Below, piece after piece: positions 1 to 9,812 of a stretch of DNA of 64,000 nt. The notes beneath the pieces were generated by a model. That model worked only from the letters and a program-made list of their open reading frames with translations. It was not told the DNA's origin and did not search any database. Origin of the DNA: Chryseobacterium sp. CH25 (GTDB taxonomy: Bacteria; Bacteroidota; Bacteroidia; Flavobacteriales; Weeksellaceae). The translations under genes and the position numbers were made by a program. Each line of letters begins with the position of its first letter. Position 1 is the stretch's first letter. The stretch is taken from NCBI RefSeq assembly GCF_004119455.1, contig NZ_NRQT01000001.1, positions 558,001 to 622,000 on the forward strand, in the 5' to 3' direction.

Positions 1-2151
1 ATGGACGCCGATGCTATTGGTGGCTCTGTGAACTTGATTACAAGGGCTTCTCCTAACGGACGAAGAATTTCTGCAACCTTAGCAGGTGGATACAATCCTA
101 TTCGTGAAAAAGGAAATTATACTGCAGGATTGGTTTATGGAGACCGTTTTTTAAACAAAAAACTAGGTGCAGTATTCAGTTTCTCTTATAACAACAATAA
201 TTTTGGATCAGACAATATCGAACCTGTATGGAGCCAGGCTAACGACAAGGCTCAGACGGTTTATGTAAGCAAAATGGGCGTTCGTCACTATAACGAACAC
301 CGTATCAGACATAGTTTTGATCTGAATATGGATTATGAATTCAATTCTAAGAACAAAATCTATGCTTCTGCCATGTACAACTTCAGAAATGATAAGGAAA
401 ACAGATTTGCTCTTGGCTATAAAATAAAACCGGTTTACAATGCTGATGAATCTGAAATTATTGACTGGAAAGGAAGTATCACAAGACAGAATAAAGGCGG
501 AGACGCCGCTAATGACAATACCCGTCTTGAGAAACAGAAAGTTCAGAATTATGCCTTAAGAGGAGAACATTTACTTGGTTCCAAGGTAGATCTTGACTGG
601 TCTATGAATTACGCAATAGCCAGTGAAGACAAGCCTCATCAACGTTATATTGAATTTGAGAACAGTAAGATGAGCTTTTCGCCGGACCTGAGTGATCCCA
701 GAAAACCAATGTTCAATCTTCTTGCGGCAGATAATCTGGGAAACTATAAACTAAGTGATCTTTCTGATGCCAACAGCTTCACTCAGGAAAAAGAATTTGG
801 TACTAAAGTGAATGTACGTTTTCCTTTTTCTGTAATTGACGGTCAGAAAGGAAGACTTCGCACCGGTGCCAGAATCCGTTTGAAAGAAAAAGAAAGGGAG
901 AATGACTTTTATGCATTCACACCTACGAGCAGCATGGGAAGCCTTCTGTCTGTGCCTACTCTATATCTTGACGGGCAAAATTTTCAACCTGGGAATTATG
1001 TTCCGGGAGCATTTGTTGATCCGGCTTATTTAGGTGGATTAGATCTGTTTAATCCTGCCTTATTCAATGGAAAATCGAAGCCTTCAAAATTTCTTTCCAA
1101 TAATTACAGTGCCAAAGAGCAGATTTATGCAGGATATATCCGTTGGGACCAGGATTTCAATGATAAACTCTCCATGATTGTGGGAGCTCGTGTGGAAACC
1201 ACCAAAATTGATTATACCGGAAATTACGTAATGAATGAAAAAGACCTGGTTGGAAAAATCAATAATACCAATACGTATACGAACGTCCTTCCGAATTTGT
1301 CTTTCAAATATGTTCCGGTTCAGGATCTTGTGCTTCGTGCAGCCTTTACCACTGCCCTTGCCCGTCCGAACTATTACTCATTGGTGCCTTATCTTAACGT
1401 TATTTCAGAAGATGAGATTGTATCTGCAGGAAACCCTAGCCTGAAGGCAACCTACTCTTATAATTTTGATTTCATGGCAGAAAAGTACTTTAAGTCTGTG
1501 GGAATTCTTTCCGGAGGGATCTTCTATAAAAATCTGAAAGACTTTATTTATACTTTCTCCAGAAGAAATTATACAGCGAATGATTTCGCCAACGACTTTG
1601 CAGGGCAATCCAACCCTATTCCGGCAGGTGAAAGCAACTGGAAATTCACCCAACAACGCAATGGAGATAATGTAAGTATCTATGGTTTTGAAGTGGCTTT
1701 ACAAAGACAGTTAGATTTCATTCCCGGAGCATTCTGGAAAGGTATGGGAGTTTATGTTAACTACACCTATACTCATTCCAAAGCTAAAGGAATTACCAAC
1801 GATGAAGGTACCGAAAGAACAGATGTAGGATTTCCGGGAGCAGCACCTCATATGTTCAACGGATCGCTTTCATGGGAAAACAAACGTTTTTCTGCAAGAG
1901 TTTCTATGAACTACGCCTCTCATTACATTGACGAACTGGGTGGAAAGTCTTTTGATGACCGTTATTATGATAAACAGTTTTTCCTAGATGCCAATGCTTC
2001 TTACAAAATTACAAGCAAGCTAAGAGTTTTTGCTGAAGCCAATAATCTTACCAATCAGCCGTTAAGATATTACCAGGGTATTCCAAGCAGAACTGCACAG
2101 GCAGAATACTACAGACCCAGATTTACCATGGGAGTGAAATTTGATTTTTAA
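1..2151 (+). CDS. TonB-dependent receptor, 3' part (5' end outside window)
   Basis: Outer-membrane TonB-dependent receptor, presumably importing a substrate linked to the phytase behind it. The visible 716 residues open with the end of the plug domain (DADAIGGSVNLITR, residues 2-15) and continue as a long beta-barrel rich in aromatic, Asn and Lys residues. They close with the typical barrel C-terminus ending in F-D-F. The ATG at base 1 is a coincidence of the window edge: signal peptide, any carboxypeptidase-like domain and most of the plug are missing. The stop is 4 nt before the phytase ATG, so the two are one transcription unit. The substrate is inferred from context only. Confidence 0.93.
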   Translation: MDADAIGGSVNLITRASPNGRRISATLAGGYNPIREKGNYTAGLVYGDRFLNKKLGAVFSFSYNNNNFGSDNIEPVWSQANDKAQTVYVSKMGVRHYNEHRIRHSFDLNMDYEFNSKNKIYASAMYNFRNDKENRFALGYKIKPVYNADESEIIDWKGSITRQNKGGDAANDNTRLEKQKVQNYALRGEHLLGSKVDLDWSMNYAIASEDKPHQRYIEFENSKMSFSPDLSDPRKPMFNLLAADNLGNYKLSDLSDANSFTQEKEFGTKVNVRFPFSVIDGQKGRLRTGARIRLKEKERENDFYAFTPTSSMGSLLSVPTLYLDGQNFQPGNYVPGAFVDPAYLGGLDLFNPALFNGKSKPSKFLSNNYSAKEQIYAGYIRWDQDFNDKLSMIVGARVETTKIDYTGNYVMNEKDLVGKINNTNTYTNVLPNLSFKYVPVQDLVLRAAFTTALARPNYYSLVPYLNVISEDEIVSAGNPSLKATYSYNFDFMAEKYFKSVGILSGGIFYKNLKDFIYTFSRRNYTANDFANDFAGQSNPIPAGESNWKFTQQRNGDNVSIYGFEVALQRQLDFIPGAFWKGMGVYVNYTYTHSKAKGITNDEGTERTDVGFPGAAPHMFNGSLSWENKRFSARVSMNYASHYIDELGGKSFDDRYYDKQFFLDANASYKITSKLRVFAEANNLTNQPLRYYQGIPSRTAQAEYYRPRFTMGVKFDF

Positions 2152-2155
2152 GAAC

Positions 2156-3193
2156 ATGAAGAAGATAATATTTTATATCGCAGCACTTGCTGTTTTCCCT
2201 TTTGTAATAAGCTGCAAAGGGCAGAATAAAGCCGTAGAAAAATTAAAACCAACCGTTATTACGGAAACCGTAGTTCATGATACCGATGATCCTGCGATAT
2301 GGATCAATCCCAAAGATGCCTCAAAAAGTATCATCATTGGAACAGATAAAGATACAGATGGCGGTTTGTATGCTTTTGATCTGAATGGTAAGATCACCCA
2401 TAAAGTTTTAGGACTTAAACGCCCCAATAATGTGGATATTGAATATGGTTTTGTTCTCAATGGAAAAAAGATAGATATCGCAGCAGTTACAGAACGTGAA
2501 ACCAATAAAGTAAAATTTTATGCTCTTCCTGAACTGAAAGAAGTTGGAGAAATATCGGTATTTGAAGGAGAAACAGAACGTGGACCGATGGGAGTTTCGA
2601 TGTATAAAAACCCGAAAACAGGAGATATTTTTGTGATTGCAGGAAGAAAATCAGGGCCGAAAGACGGTTATTTATGGCAATATAAACTTTCCGAAAAGAA
2701 TGGAAGTATCACTGGAGATGTTGTCCGCAAGTTTGGAAAATACAGTGGTTTAAAAGAAATCGAAAGTATTGCAGTAGACGATGAACTGGGATATATCTAC
2801 TATTCTGATGAGCAGTTTGGAGTTCACCAATATTATGCAGATCCTGAGAAAGGAAATGAAGAACTTCTTGTTTTCGGACAAGGTGATTTTACATCGGATG
2901 TGGAAGGAATTTCTATCTATCCTACTTCCAAAGGAAAAGGGTATATTTTGGTTTCCGATCAGCAGAATGACTCTTTCAATGTCTATCTTAGAGAAAATCC
3001 GGCAAAAGGAAGAATTGCGGCCATCCCGGTTTCTACTCTTGAAAGTGACGGATCTGAAGTTATTAACGTTAATTTAGGCCCTCAATTTCCGAAAGGAGTT
3101 TTTGTAGCCATGAGTAACGGAAGGGTTTTTCATATGTATGACTGGAGAATTATTGAGGAAAGAATTCAAGCTGCCATTAAAGCAAAACAGTGA
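2156..3193 (+). CDS. 3-phytase, beta-propeller phytase lipoprotein
   Basis: Beta-propeller phytase releasing phosphate from phytate (inositol hexakisphosphate). A lipoprotein signal peptide with lipobox V-I-S-C is followed by the family hallmark D-T-D-D-P-A-I-W near residue 40 and propeller-blade repeats through the rest of the 345 residues, the usual size for the family. The ATG at 2156 is preferred over an upstream in-frame TTG at 2141, because it gives a clean signal peptide and does not overlap the receptor. The pairing with a TonB receptor suggests phytate is hydrolysed at the cell surface and a product or metal complex imported. Confidence 0.9.
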   Translation: MKKIIFYIAALAVFPFVISCKGQNKAVEKLKPTVITETVVHDTDDPAIWINPKDASKSIIIGTDKDTDGGLYAFDLNGKITHKVLGLKRPNNVDIEYGFVLNGKKIDIAAVTERETNKVKFYALPELKEVGEISVFEGETERGPMGVSMYKNPKTGDIFVIAGRKSGPKDGYLWQYKLSEKNGSITGDVVRKFGKYSGLKEIESIAVDDELGYIYYSDEQFGVHQYYADPEKGNEELLVFGQGDFTSDVEGISIYPTSKGKGYILVSDQQNDSFNVYLRENPAKGRIAAIPVSTLESDGSEVINVNLGPQFPKGVFVAMSNGRVFHMYDWRIIEERIQAAIKAKQ

Positions 3194-3732
3194 TTTTTAA
3201 AACACAAATAACACTAATTTTCTCACCAATAGCACAATGATTCTGTATCAGAATTAATGAATATTTACAGTTAAATTTGTGTTTAAGTAACAACATTAAA
3301 CCATTAGGATTAATAAGGGTTTACAAGGAGTTAAGATAAGTTTCACTTGAAGGTTAAAATTTACCTAACATCAAAAGATCTCATCTTAATTTTCTTATCC
3401 TCTTCAAAAATCTTAATGGTTTATTTTTTTAGCTTATTTTTTCAACACGAATAACATTAATGCTTTCACAAATAACATTATTCTGTTCTTCAGTATTAGT
3501 GGAAATTTGTGTTTCTATTGGTGATATTTGTGGTTACTCCAGTAAGTTTTTTTAGGTTGGAAGACGCTAAAGCGCAAAGAATTATTAATAACGCATATTT
3601 TTAAGGTGCAAGAGAATCAAAGATTCTCAGCAAAAAATATTCGTGGATTCGTGGTTATTAAAAAGTCTTTTGAGAGTCTGCGTAATCAGCAAAACCTGCG
3701 AGAGAATTTATCCGCTAAAATAACCTACTCTC
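3194..3732. other. 540-bp AT-rich spacer with dispersed short repeats
   Basis: No credible gene. The spacer carries degenerate repeat copies near 3199-3235, 3443-3479 and 3502-3537 (motif around ACACAAATAACACTAATTTT) and at 3677-3704 (TCTGCGTAATC...CTGCGAGAG). Similar words recur near 40891-41015 and 52738-52765. No clear terminator is visible after the phytase. Confidence 0.6.
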
Positions 3733-4455
3733 CTATTTGTAGGTTCCAAACAGCCTGTCCCAGATAGAAGTATAAAATCCAAAATTCTTCGTTTCATCCA
3801 GATGGTGCTGGTTATGGAATCTTGTAGTTCCTACAAAAAATTTATCTGACCAGGCAGGAAAAAACTCTCTGTTCAGATGTCCTATAGTTCCCCAAATGAG
3901 ATTGATGAACAGGTAAATAGAAATGGAAATGACTGAAAAATCATAACACAGCAATAAGACCAGCATCATCAATCCAAAACCTATGGTTTCAAAGGGATGA
4001 AGAACAAAAAGGCTCAGGTAATTGGTGCTTACATGCTCATGGTGCTTCCCATGGATCATTTTATATACAAAAGGTAAATGGGCAGCATAGTGAAAGAAAT
4101 ACATGAAAAGGTCCATTAAAAGAAGCAATACGATCACTTCCAGACCGATTTTTATTACTGATTGGGTATTCCCTAACTCAATCCAACCGTTCTTCCATAA
4201 AAAAGCACCTATCAGCATTACAAAACTGTTACAGACTACAGTAAAAAGGCTGAGGTAGAAATCTGATGCAGAAACAGGATGATCTTTTTCCTGCAATGGA
4301 CTTTTACGGCATGTTTTATCAATAAAGAGATACAGTCCGATTGAAAATAAATACAAAAAGATATTACTGATCAGGCTGAAAACCGACCACTGTGGCCAGG
4401 AAAACTGCCAAAAAACATTCAAATAATCGGAAAGTACAGTCTCATTAGCATTCAT
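3733..4455 (-). CDS. Sterol desaturase / fatty acid hydroxylase superfamily protein
   Basis: Integral membrane di-iron oxygenase of the fatty acid hydroxylase superfamily, which hydroxylates or desaturates a lipid, sterol or carotenoid. Several hydrophobic segments precede three histidine clusters that would bind the di-iron centre: HYAAH (H122, H126), HGKHH (135-139) and HNQHH (214-218). The protein ends with the common family tail W-D-R-L-F-G-T. The ATG at 4455 is used because the longer frame begins with TTG at 4473. At 240 residues it is typical in length. The substrate cannot be told from sequence. Confidence 0.88.
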   Translation of the reverse strand: MNANETVLSDYLNVFWQFSWPQWSVFSLISNIFLYLFSIGLYLFIDKTCRKSPLQEKDHPVSASDFYLSLFTVVCNSFVMLIGAFLWKNGWIELGNTQSVIKIGLEVIVLLLLMDLFMYFFHYAAHLPFVYKMIHGKHHEHVSTNYLSLFVLHPFETIGFGLMMLVLLLCYDFSVISISIYLFINLIWGTIGHLNREFFPAWSDKFFVGTTRFHNQHHLDETKNFGFYTSIWDRLFGTYK

Positions 4456-4690
4456 AAAGCCATCATCTTTCAACTTGATGCCATAAATGTATGAATTTTG
4501 GAATAAAATAAGGAAAGAAAGCCAATGTAAAGAATCAGATCATTCTTTTCTTTAAAAAGGCTGTTATGCGGTCTAAAAAACCTGATTAAGTACTAAAAAG
4601 CACATTACTTCTGTCTCGTTTTTCTCTTAATTTCCCGGAGCCTCACCGTTAACTTTCTTCTCAGATCATTGTGATATGCCCTATATTTTC

Positions 4691-4873
4691 TTATGCTTTC
4701 TTCAAGATTTTTTTGTTTGTAAGGTATTCTTCATACAAATTACTCAATTCAGCAATCTGTGTAGTGACATCTGATGAACGGATTTCGGAATCATCTGCTG
4801 CTTCTATCAGAAAGCGGTAATATTCTATACGACTGGTTAGACTGGTATGGAGTTTTGGTTCTATTCCCTGCAT
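4691..4873 (-). CDS. Small hypothetical protein, 60 aa
   Basis: Short ORF starting at ATG, acidic/basic and probably helical (I-A-E-L-S-N-L-Y-E-E-Y-L then K-K-I-L-K-K). It has no signal peptide and no recognised family. It lies 24 nt downstream of the S41 protease gene on the same strand, so it could be the last gene of that transcript. An A-rich stretch precedes the ATG, as is common in this phylum. It may be real but has no independent support. Confidence 0.42.
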   Translation of the reverse strand: MQGIEPKLHTSLTSRIEYYRFLIEAADDSEIRSSDVTTQIAELSNLYEEYLTNKKILKKA

Positions 4874-4897
4874 GGTTTTAGTTTTTCTTTTTTAATG

Positions 4898-6259
4898 TCA
4901 ATACTTATATTGTAAATCCTTTCCCACAGATATAGGTGGAACATCGCTCTGGTATAAAATTTTTACTCCTTCAACAGCTCCTTTTTGATTTTCAGATTTA
5001 AAATAGTTCCCATTTAAAACAGAAGAAATCAAAGTTTCATCAGGATGGCCTAAAGGTAATAAAGGAAGCACAGCATACTCATTCACTGTAACTTGTGGCA
5101 AAATCCCATTACTGTATTCTCCTGAACCATTGGCATTAAATACTTTATAAATTACCGGATGCATCTGCCATCGGATTTTTTGAGGCTTACGTTTATCTTC
5201 TACCGTAAATCCTGCCATATCTTTTCCCAGAGTAACATCTCCTACCTGAATAACCTGCATATAAGGTTTCAGATTATTAATCACTATTTCCGCCGCAGAA
5301 GCTGTACTGTTTGAAGTTAAAACATATACTTTATTCAGCCCTAAAGCATTTGTGCGCAAGGTGTTAAAATCAAGAGCTTTCGGATCATAGGCAATCTGTT
5401 GAGAGAATGTTCTTTTTACTTCACCACCATTTTTATTTCCTTTAAAAATAATAAACGGAGAGGCAGATGATATTCCCGAAGGGATCAGGGAGCAAAGAGC
5501 CGCTGCTGCAGATACAGACCCACCATAATTGTATCTAAGATCCAGAATCAATTCCTGTACTCCGGCAGCTTTAAACTCTGCAAATTTCTGGCTGAGCTTC
5601 TGTGTCATCCCGTCCGGAAAATCATAGATATACAGATAACCTGCCTTTTTACCGTTTTTTTCAAATATTTTGGACAATAGCGGCTGTTCAAAAGATAATC
5701 CATAATATACCTTAATCTCCTTTTCATCGGTAACAACGTAATTATTCCAACTTCCAACAGTAAGATCCAGCACTGTGAGGTCTTTCATGGTTGATGTGAT
5801 AGACTCAGCGTTACTTGCTGTCACTGTTTTCCCATTAATCTTGGTAATAATCATGCCGCGTTCAAGCCCTGCATTGAATGCCGGAGAGTCTTTAAGAACT
5901 AATTTAATAACGGTTACCACTTGTCCGTTTGCCCGCTGAATAACCGTATAATCAAAACCATACATATTCCGGATTGAACGTGGATAGCTGGATGGGTCCC
6001 CGGTATTTACAATAAAGGAAAAACGGTCCTGAGGAGCCAGCAGACTCTTAAAAAATTCTTTTACAGGAAGATGATAATCCGGTTTGGCAGGCATCTGATC
6101 CGCCCAGTAATAATACCGTTTCAGGCTGTCCTGTACCCAAAGATTAACAGATTCTGTACTTCCCTCAGGAAAAACAGGAGCATTATCATCATTATTATTT
6201 GCACAGGAAATAAGAAGGATAATAATGGTGATGAATTGAAGTTTTAAAAGTTTTCTCAT
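4898..6259 (-). CDS. S41 family peptidase, lipoprotein with PDZ domain
   Basis: C-terminal-processing-peptidase-like serine protease of family S41. A lipoprotein signal (lipobox I-S-C at C19) is followed by a PDZ-like segment around residues 100-165 (GLERGMIITKINGKTV) and the catalytic fold. The nucleophile is expected at S321 in STASAAE, with the general-base Lys at K346 in TLGK, matching the S41 Ser/Lys arrangement. It is anchored outside the cytoplasm. It starts 6 nt after a small lipoprotein gene, so the two are co-transcribed. Possible roles are processing surface proteins or peptides handled by the adjacent TonB locus; this is inference. Confidence 0.88.
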   Translation of the reverse strand: MRKLLKLQFITIIILLISCANNNDDNAPVFPEGSTESVNLWVQDSLKRYYYWADQMPAKPDYHLPVKEFFKSLLAPQDRFSFIVNTGDPSSYPRSIRNMYGFDYTVIQRANGQVVTVIKLVLKDSPAFNAGLERGMIITKINGKTVTASNAESITSTMKDLTVLDLTVGSWNNYVVTDEKEIKVYYGLSFEQPLLSKIFEKNGKKAGYLYIYDFPDGMTQKLSQKFAEFKAAGVQELILDLRYNYGGSVSAAAALCSLIPSGISSASPFIIFKGNKNGGEVKRTFSQQIAYDPKALDFNTLRTNALGLNKVYVLTSNSTASAAEIVINNLKPYMQVIQVGDVTLGKDMAGFTVEDKRKPQKIRWQMHPVIYKVFNANGSGEYSNGILPQVTVNEYAVLPLLPLGHPDETLISSVLNGNYFKSENQKGAVEGVKILYQSDVPPISVGKDLQYKY

Positions 6260-6265
6260 TTCTGA

Positions 6266-7006
6266 TTATAAATATTCTGCCACATCAATATCTCCTTTTA
6301 CTACCCATACTCCATTTTCTGATTTTTCCTGCAGCACGATCATATTGGCACCCATATCCTGTTTTATTTTCACTTTAATGATTGCAGATCCTGCATAAGG
6401 TTCGGTAGTTCCAGGTTTGTAGAGTTCCAGGTATACAGGAGCTGCAGTACCAAAGGAACTGTAAATCTTCACCGGGGTAAAGCTATCTTTTCCGATATTA
6501 TCAAATTCTGCCAATACCGCTCCGTTTTCTCTTTTTAAAACACCTTTTACATTTTTAAGGGATGATCCTGAAAATTCACCCAGATTCGGGAAAATAAATT
6601 CAAAACCTATTTTTCCAAAATTAACCTGTGGTTTTACAGCCTCAGCCTGCAGGAAAATTCCCGGAAGATTAAAGAAGTATAATTTTTTATACTCTTCTAC
6701 ATTATCATAGGTAATATTGTACTTTGCAACTTCCTTTCCTGTTTCGTTATTATATATTGCCAGCCTGTTGGTCTCTCCCTGATCCAGCACAAACTGAAGC
6801 TTGGTTTCTATTTTATCGGTATACGAAGTTTTTCCGTCAATAGATACAGGTTCTCCGTTAAACCTCAGCTGAAGTACATCCGGTTTAGAGAATCCTTTCA
6901 CGGTTACTTCTCCTGGTTTTTGTGCTACATCATATTTCTCCAATACTGTATTATCTGTACAGGAAAACAATATGATACATAATAGCAGTGCAAAGATCTT
7001 ATTCAT
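6266..7006 (-). CDS. Hypothetical lipoprotein
   Basis: 246-residue protein with a short lipoprotein signal peptide (lipobox F-S-C, C16) and a beta-rich body with alternating hydrophobic positions. No family is recognised. It precedes the S41 protease by 6 nt and probably shares its message. A rho-independent terminator at 7027-7062 separates it from the T9SS gene, so it either has its own promoter in the short gap or depends on readthrough. A periplasmic-face or surface lipoprotein working with the protease is the simplest reading. Confidence 0.7.
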   Translation of the reverse strand: MNKIFALLLCIILFSCTDNTVLEKYDVAQKPGEVTVKGFSKPDVLQLRFNGEPVSIDGKTSYTDKIETKLQFVLDQGETNRLAIYNNETGKEVAKYNITYDNVEEYKKLYFFNLPGIFLQAEAVKPQVNFGKIGFEFIFPNLGEFSGSSLKNVKGVLKRENGAVLAEFDNIGKDSFTPVKIYSSFGTAAPVYLELYKPGTTEPYAGSAIIKVKIKQDMGANMIVLQEKSENGVWVVKGDIDVAEYL

Positions 7007-7026
7007 CTTTTATATTATTTTGAACT

Positions 7027-7062
7027 TAAAAAATATTGCCCTACCCATTGTGCAGGGCAATA
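7027..7062 (-). terminator. Rho-independent terminator after the T9SS gene
   Basis: Perfect 9-bp stem TATTGCCCT / AGGGCAATA (7034-7042 with 7054-7062), 11-nt loop, followed on the minus strand by a run of six T. Confidence 0.8.
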
Positions 7063-7170
7063 CAACATTATAAAAAAACTAGTTGGATATGTTCTGGATA
7101 ACCTTCTGTTATCCATTATTGTATATTAAAATTTCATGTTTTGTCTCATGTTCAGTTTAAAGCAGAATGT

Positions 7171-8097
7171 TTATTTTTTAATGAAATTCAAACGTTCTGT
7201 AGTTTTTCCATCAGTCACTTCCACTATGTATACCCCTTCTGATAACCCTGCTACATTGATTAATCTTGAATACTGAGTGGTAAGGACTTTCTGCCCTGCT
7301 GCATTATAAAGATCAACTGTTGTTTTATTTTCTTTTAATGCCGGATTAAGTTGTAGCTGTAAGTATTCTTTTACAGGATTTTCTGCAATTTTCGTCAGAA
7401 TTTCTTTCTTTTTTACATCCTTTGTGCTCAAGGTATTTGATGTGGCATAAATAGCCATTTCATCAATATTGATATTCATGATATTATTTCCGGCAGCATT
7501 TCTGTTGGCCCACATTCCAATATAAATCTTCTTTCCTGCAAAAGCCGAAAGATCTACAAGACTTTCTACAAACTGAGTAAGGTCTGCAGGGAAAGGATTT
7601 AATGATGAACCCACCTGTATTTTATAGGCACTTTGCAGATAATTTCCTGATCCGTCTACCGTCATGGCCTGGAAATCTGCTAAAACAGGAACCGCTTTTT
7701 GAGGAGTACTTACATAAATATAAAGATCCCGGCTCACGATAGTATGAGAAGTTCTCTGTCTTCCAATAGAAGAGGTAAGCGTGATGGTCCCTGATGCATT
7801 TGTAAGGTCAATCTGAGGAGAAATAATCCAGTCATCTTCACCTGTAAACCCATTTGCACTTCCTGTGGGAACCAGGTTTGTAGAATGTCTTAGAACTCCG
7901 TTACTTCCATAGGTTAAAGAAGTTCCATTGTGATAAATATTAGGTCCTTGAATCCACCCGTTATTGTTGCCGTTCAGATCATGGAATGTCCATCCCTGAA
8001 GATCAGCAGAAGTATCAAAACTATTTCCCCATACCAGAGATTGTGCTGTAGCCAGCTGAGATAAAAATAGAACAGATGATAAAATTATTTTTTTCAT
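7171..8097 (-). CDS. T9SS type A sorting domain protein with choice-of-anchor J-like domain
   Basis: Secreted or surface-attached protein exported by Sec and then the type IX secretion system. It has an N-terminal signal peptide (to about residue 18). A cleaved-adhesin/choice-of-anchor-J-like module follows (F-D-T-S-A-D-L-Q-G-W-T near the start, D-D-W-I-I-S-P-Q near 87). The roughly 75-residue C-terminal type A sorting domain (DLYNAAGQKV, GLSEGVYIVEV, ending F-I-K-K) directs T9SS export. It follows the beta-helix lipoprotein gene, with a terminator-like hairpin in between. Its ligand is unknown. Confidence 0.85.
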   Translation of the reverse strand: MKKIILSSVLFLSQLATAQSLVWGNSFDTSADLQGWTFHDLNGNNNGWIQGPNIYHNGTSLTYGSNGVLRHSTNLVPTGSANGFTGEDDWIISPQIDLTNASGTITLTSSIGRQRTSHTIVSRDLYIYVSTPQKAVPVLADFQAMTVDGSGNYLQSAYKIQVGSSLNPFPADLTQFVESLVDLSAFAGKKIYIGMWANRNAAGNNIMNINIDEMAIYATSNTLSTKDVKKKEILTKIAENPVKEYLQLQLNPALKENKTTVDLYNAAGQKVLTTQYSRLINVAGLSEGVYIVEVTDGKTTERLNFIKK

Positions 8098-8117
8098 GAT
8101 ACTGATTATTAAGATTT

Positions 8118-8163
8118 TTAAAAGAAAAAGAAGCAGGGAATGGATATAAGCCGTCCCCTGCTT
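8118..8163 (-). terminator. Terminator/attenuator hairpin after the first beta-helix gene
   Basis: Stem AAGCAGGG (8131-8138) with CCCTGCTT (8156-8163), followed on the minus strand by a T-rich tract. It sits between two co-directional genes, so it may reduce expression of the downstream T9SS gene. Confidence 0.65.
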
Positions 8164-8172
8164 TTATAGGTT

Positions 8173-9471
8173 TTAGTTTACAATGGCAAAATTGTATTTT
8201 GTCCAAGTTCCCTGGAAATTTCCACAGTTTCTTGGAGATACATTCCAGCTTCCTTCGTTAAAGAATGGCTGGTTCATACCCCATAATGCAGCTGTACTTC
8301 CTGTAAGAAGGTTAGCTGTTGGGATTCCTGCTGTACCAGTTCCTGTAACAGAAGTTGTAAATCCGTGCACCTGAATAGAAGCAAAGTTTGAAGCTGAAGA
8401 AAGCTCAGATCCTGCATTTTCTACTTTAATTCCTACAGGGTATCCTGTTACTACAGCGTTGTTTAGAGTTAACTTACCATGTCTTCTGATATGGATACCG
8501 TTTTCGTAAGCAGCACCCTGTCCTGCTGAACCGTATTTAGCTCCAATAATAGTAAGGTTGTTGATAACAGGGTTTGTGATTAATGCAGTAGGTGTACCTG
8601 TAGCATTGTTATCAAGCTCAATACCGTTAGAATCCGGGCTTCCACCACTTACTGTGTGAGATGAGTTATAATCTGCTAAAGAAAGAGCACATGTAATAGT
8701 TCCTGTATATCCGTTGTCAAAGTCAAAATTATCATCTTCTGCAGCAAAAGAAATCAGGTTGGAAGCATTTACTGTTCCTCCGAAGAACTCGAAAGAATCA
8801 TCCTGTCCATAAGATACCTGGATGTGATCTAAAGTAGTACCGTTTCCAACACCTCCTAAAGATAAAGCGTTCACTTCGTTACCGGAGTTAGCTCCAACAA
8901 AATCATACCCGGCAAACTCGATACGTACATATTTCAATGTTCCTGCATTGTGAGAAGGGTTTGTTCCACCGAAAAAATAATCCTCACCTGTTAATCCTTC
9001 AATAGTTGTTGTAAAAGGTACATTGGTAGGTGCATCACCTAAAAGGATTACCCCACCGAAATCTCCAGGAGTTGCTGTTGTATCCTCATTTCCGTCCAAA
9101 AGTTTATAACTTGTAAAAACAATAGGCTGAGCTTCAGTTCCTGTAGCGTTAATTTTACCTGTTTTGGTAATAACAAGGATTCCTGAACCTTCTCCTATAG
9201 CATTAGGTTTTGCTTTGATAAAAGTACCAGGCTGAATCGTAAGTGTTGCTCCGTTTTTAACGGCTACAGTACCATCAATTTCTATGACACCACTCCAAGT
9301 TGTATTGGAAGTGATAGGCCCACTTACTGTAGTAACAGGAAGTGCAGAAGCTGTAAGATACTCAGCTGAAGTAGACTTCATTTCAAATGGAGTTGAAGAA
9401 TCTGCTAAATGATCGTTTTGGCAAGCTGTAAGAGATAATGCAGCAGCTGCAATTAGAGTTAATCTTTTCAT
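8173..9471 (-). CDS. Beta-helix repeat lipoprotein (intact paralogue)
   Basis: 432-residue lipoprotein (lipobox L-T-A-C, C16). After a low-complexity linker it carries repeated right-handed beta-helix-like strands: NGATLTIQPGT, GDFGGVILLG, LKYVRIEFAGYDF, TLDHIQVSYGQDD. Such solenoids often bind or cleave polysaccharide, but no catalytic set is evident here. A close paralogue lies next door (9813-11113), and both follow a 1095-aa TonB receptor. This makes them candidates for the surface substrate-binding partners of that receptor, analogous to SusD in position only. NCBI-style names for this family vary and are not informative. Confidence 0.8.
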   Translation of the reverse strand: MKRLTLIAAAALSLTACQNDHLADSSTPFEMKSTSAEYLTASALPVTTVSGPITSNTTWSGVIEIDGTVAVKNGATLTIQPGTFIKAKPNAIGEGSGILVITKTGKINATGTEAQPIVFTSYKLLDGNEDTTATPGDFGGVILLGDAPTNVPFTTTIEGLTGEDYFFGGTNPSHNAGTLKYVRIEFAGYDFVGANSGNEVNALSLGGVGNGTTLDHIQVSYGQDDSFEFFGGTVNASNLISFAAEDDNFDFDNGYTGTITCALSLADYNSSHTVSGGSPDSNGIELDNNATGTPTALITNPVINNLTIIGAKYGSAGQGAAYENGIHIRRHGKLTLNNAVVTGYPVGIKVENAGSELSSASNFASIQVHGFTTSVTGTGTAGIPTANLLTGSTAALWGMNQPFFNEGSWNVSPRNCGNFQGTWTKYNFAIVN

Positions 9472-9812
9472 TGTTATAATTTTTGATAGATCCGGTTATT
9501 GATGTTTATGACCGGAAGTTTTTAATATTCAGAAATATCCGCCTCTATATTTCTGCGATTTGGTTATTGTTTTCATCCTACAGACCAGGAGGAGCTGAAC
9601 TGTCTGAGTTCCCTGTTTATCCACTATTTTCCGGGACAAGGCAATAGTGTCCGGTTTTAGATTGATCCGGTACTGCTGTGCGCATCATCAGTATTGTTCC
9701 GAAGCTTTTTTCAGGATTCCGTAACCTGTACACTTCTATATAGAGAGCTCTTTTTATCTTCAAAAGCCGGAAGCTCAGTACATCCGAAACCTCCCGGTTT
9801 TATATCAATTAC
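9472..9812 (-). other. 340-bp structured spacer between the two beta-helix paralogues
   Basis: No ORF is credible. The stretch is less AT-rich than other spacers and holds several possible hairpins. Examples are TCCGGT...ACCGGA near 9490-9516, AGAAATAT (9531-9538) with ATATTTCT (9547-9554), and a CACTATT...AATAGTG pair near 9632-9660. It could act as an mRNA processing or stability region within the operon. Confidence 0.45.

Noticed and set aside
1..3. ATG at base 1 as the real start of the first receptor
   Set aside because: The protein begins in the middle of the plug motif; the window edge cuts the gene.
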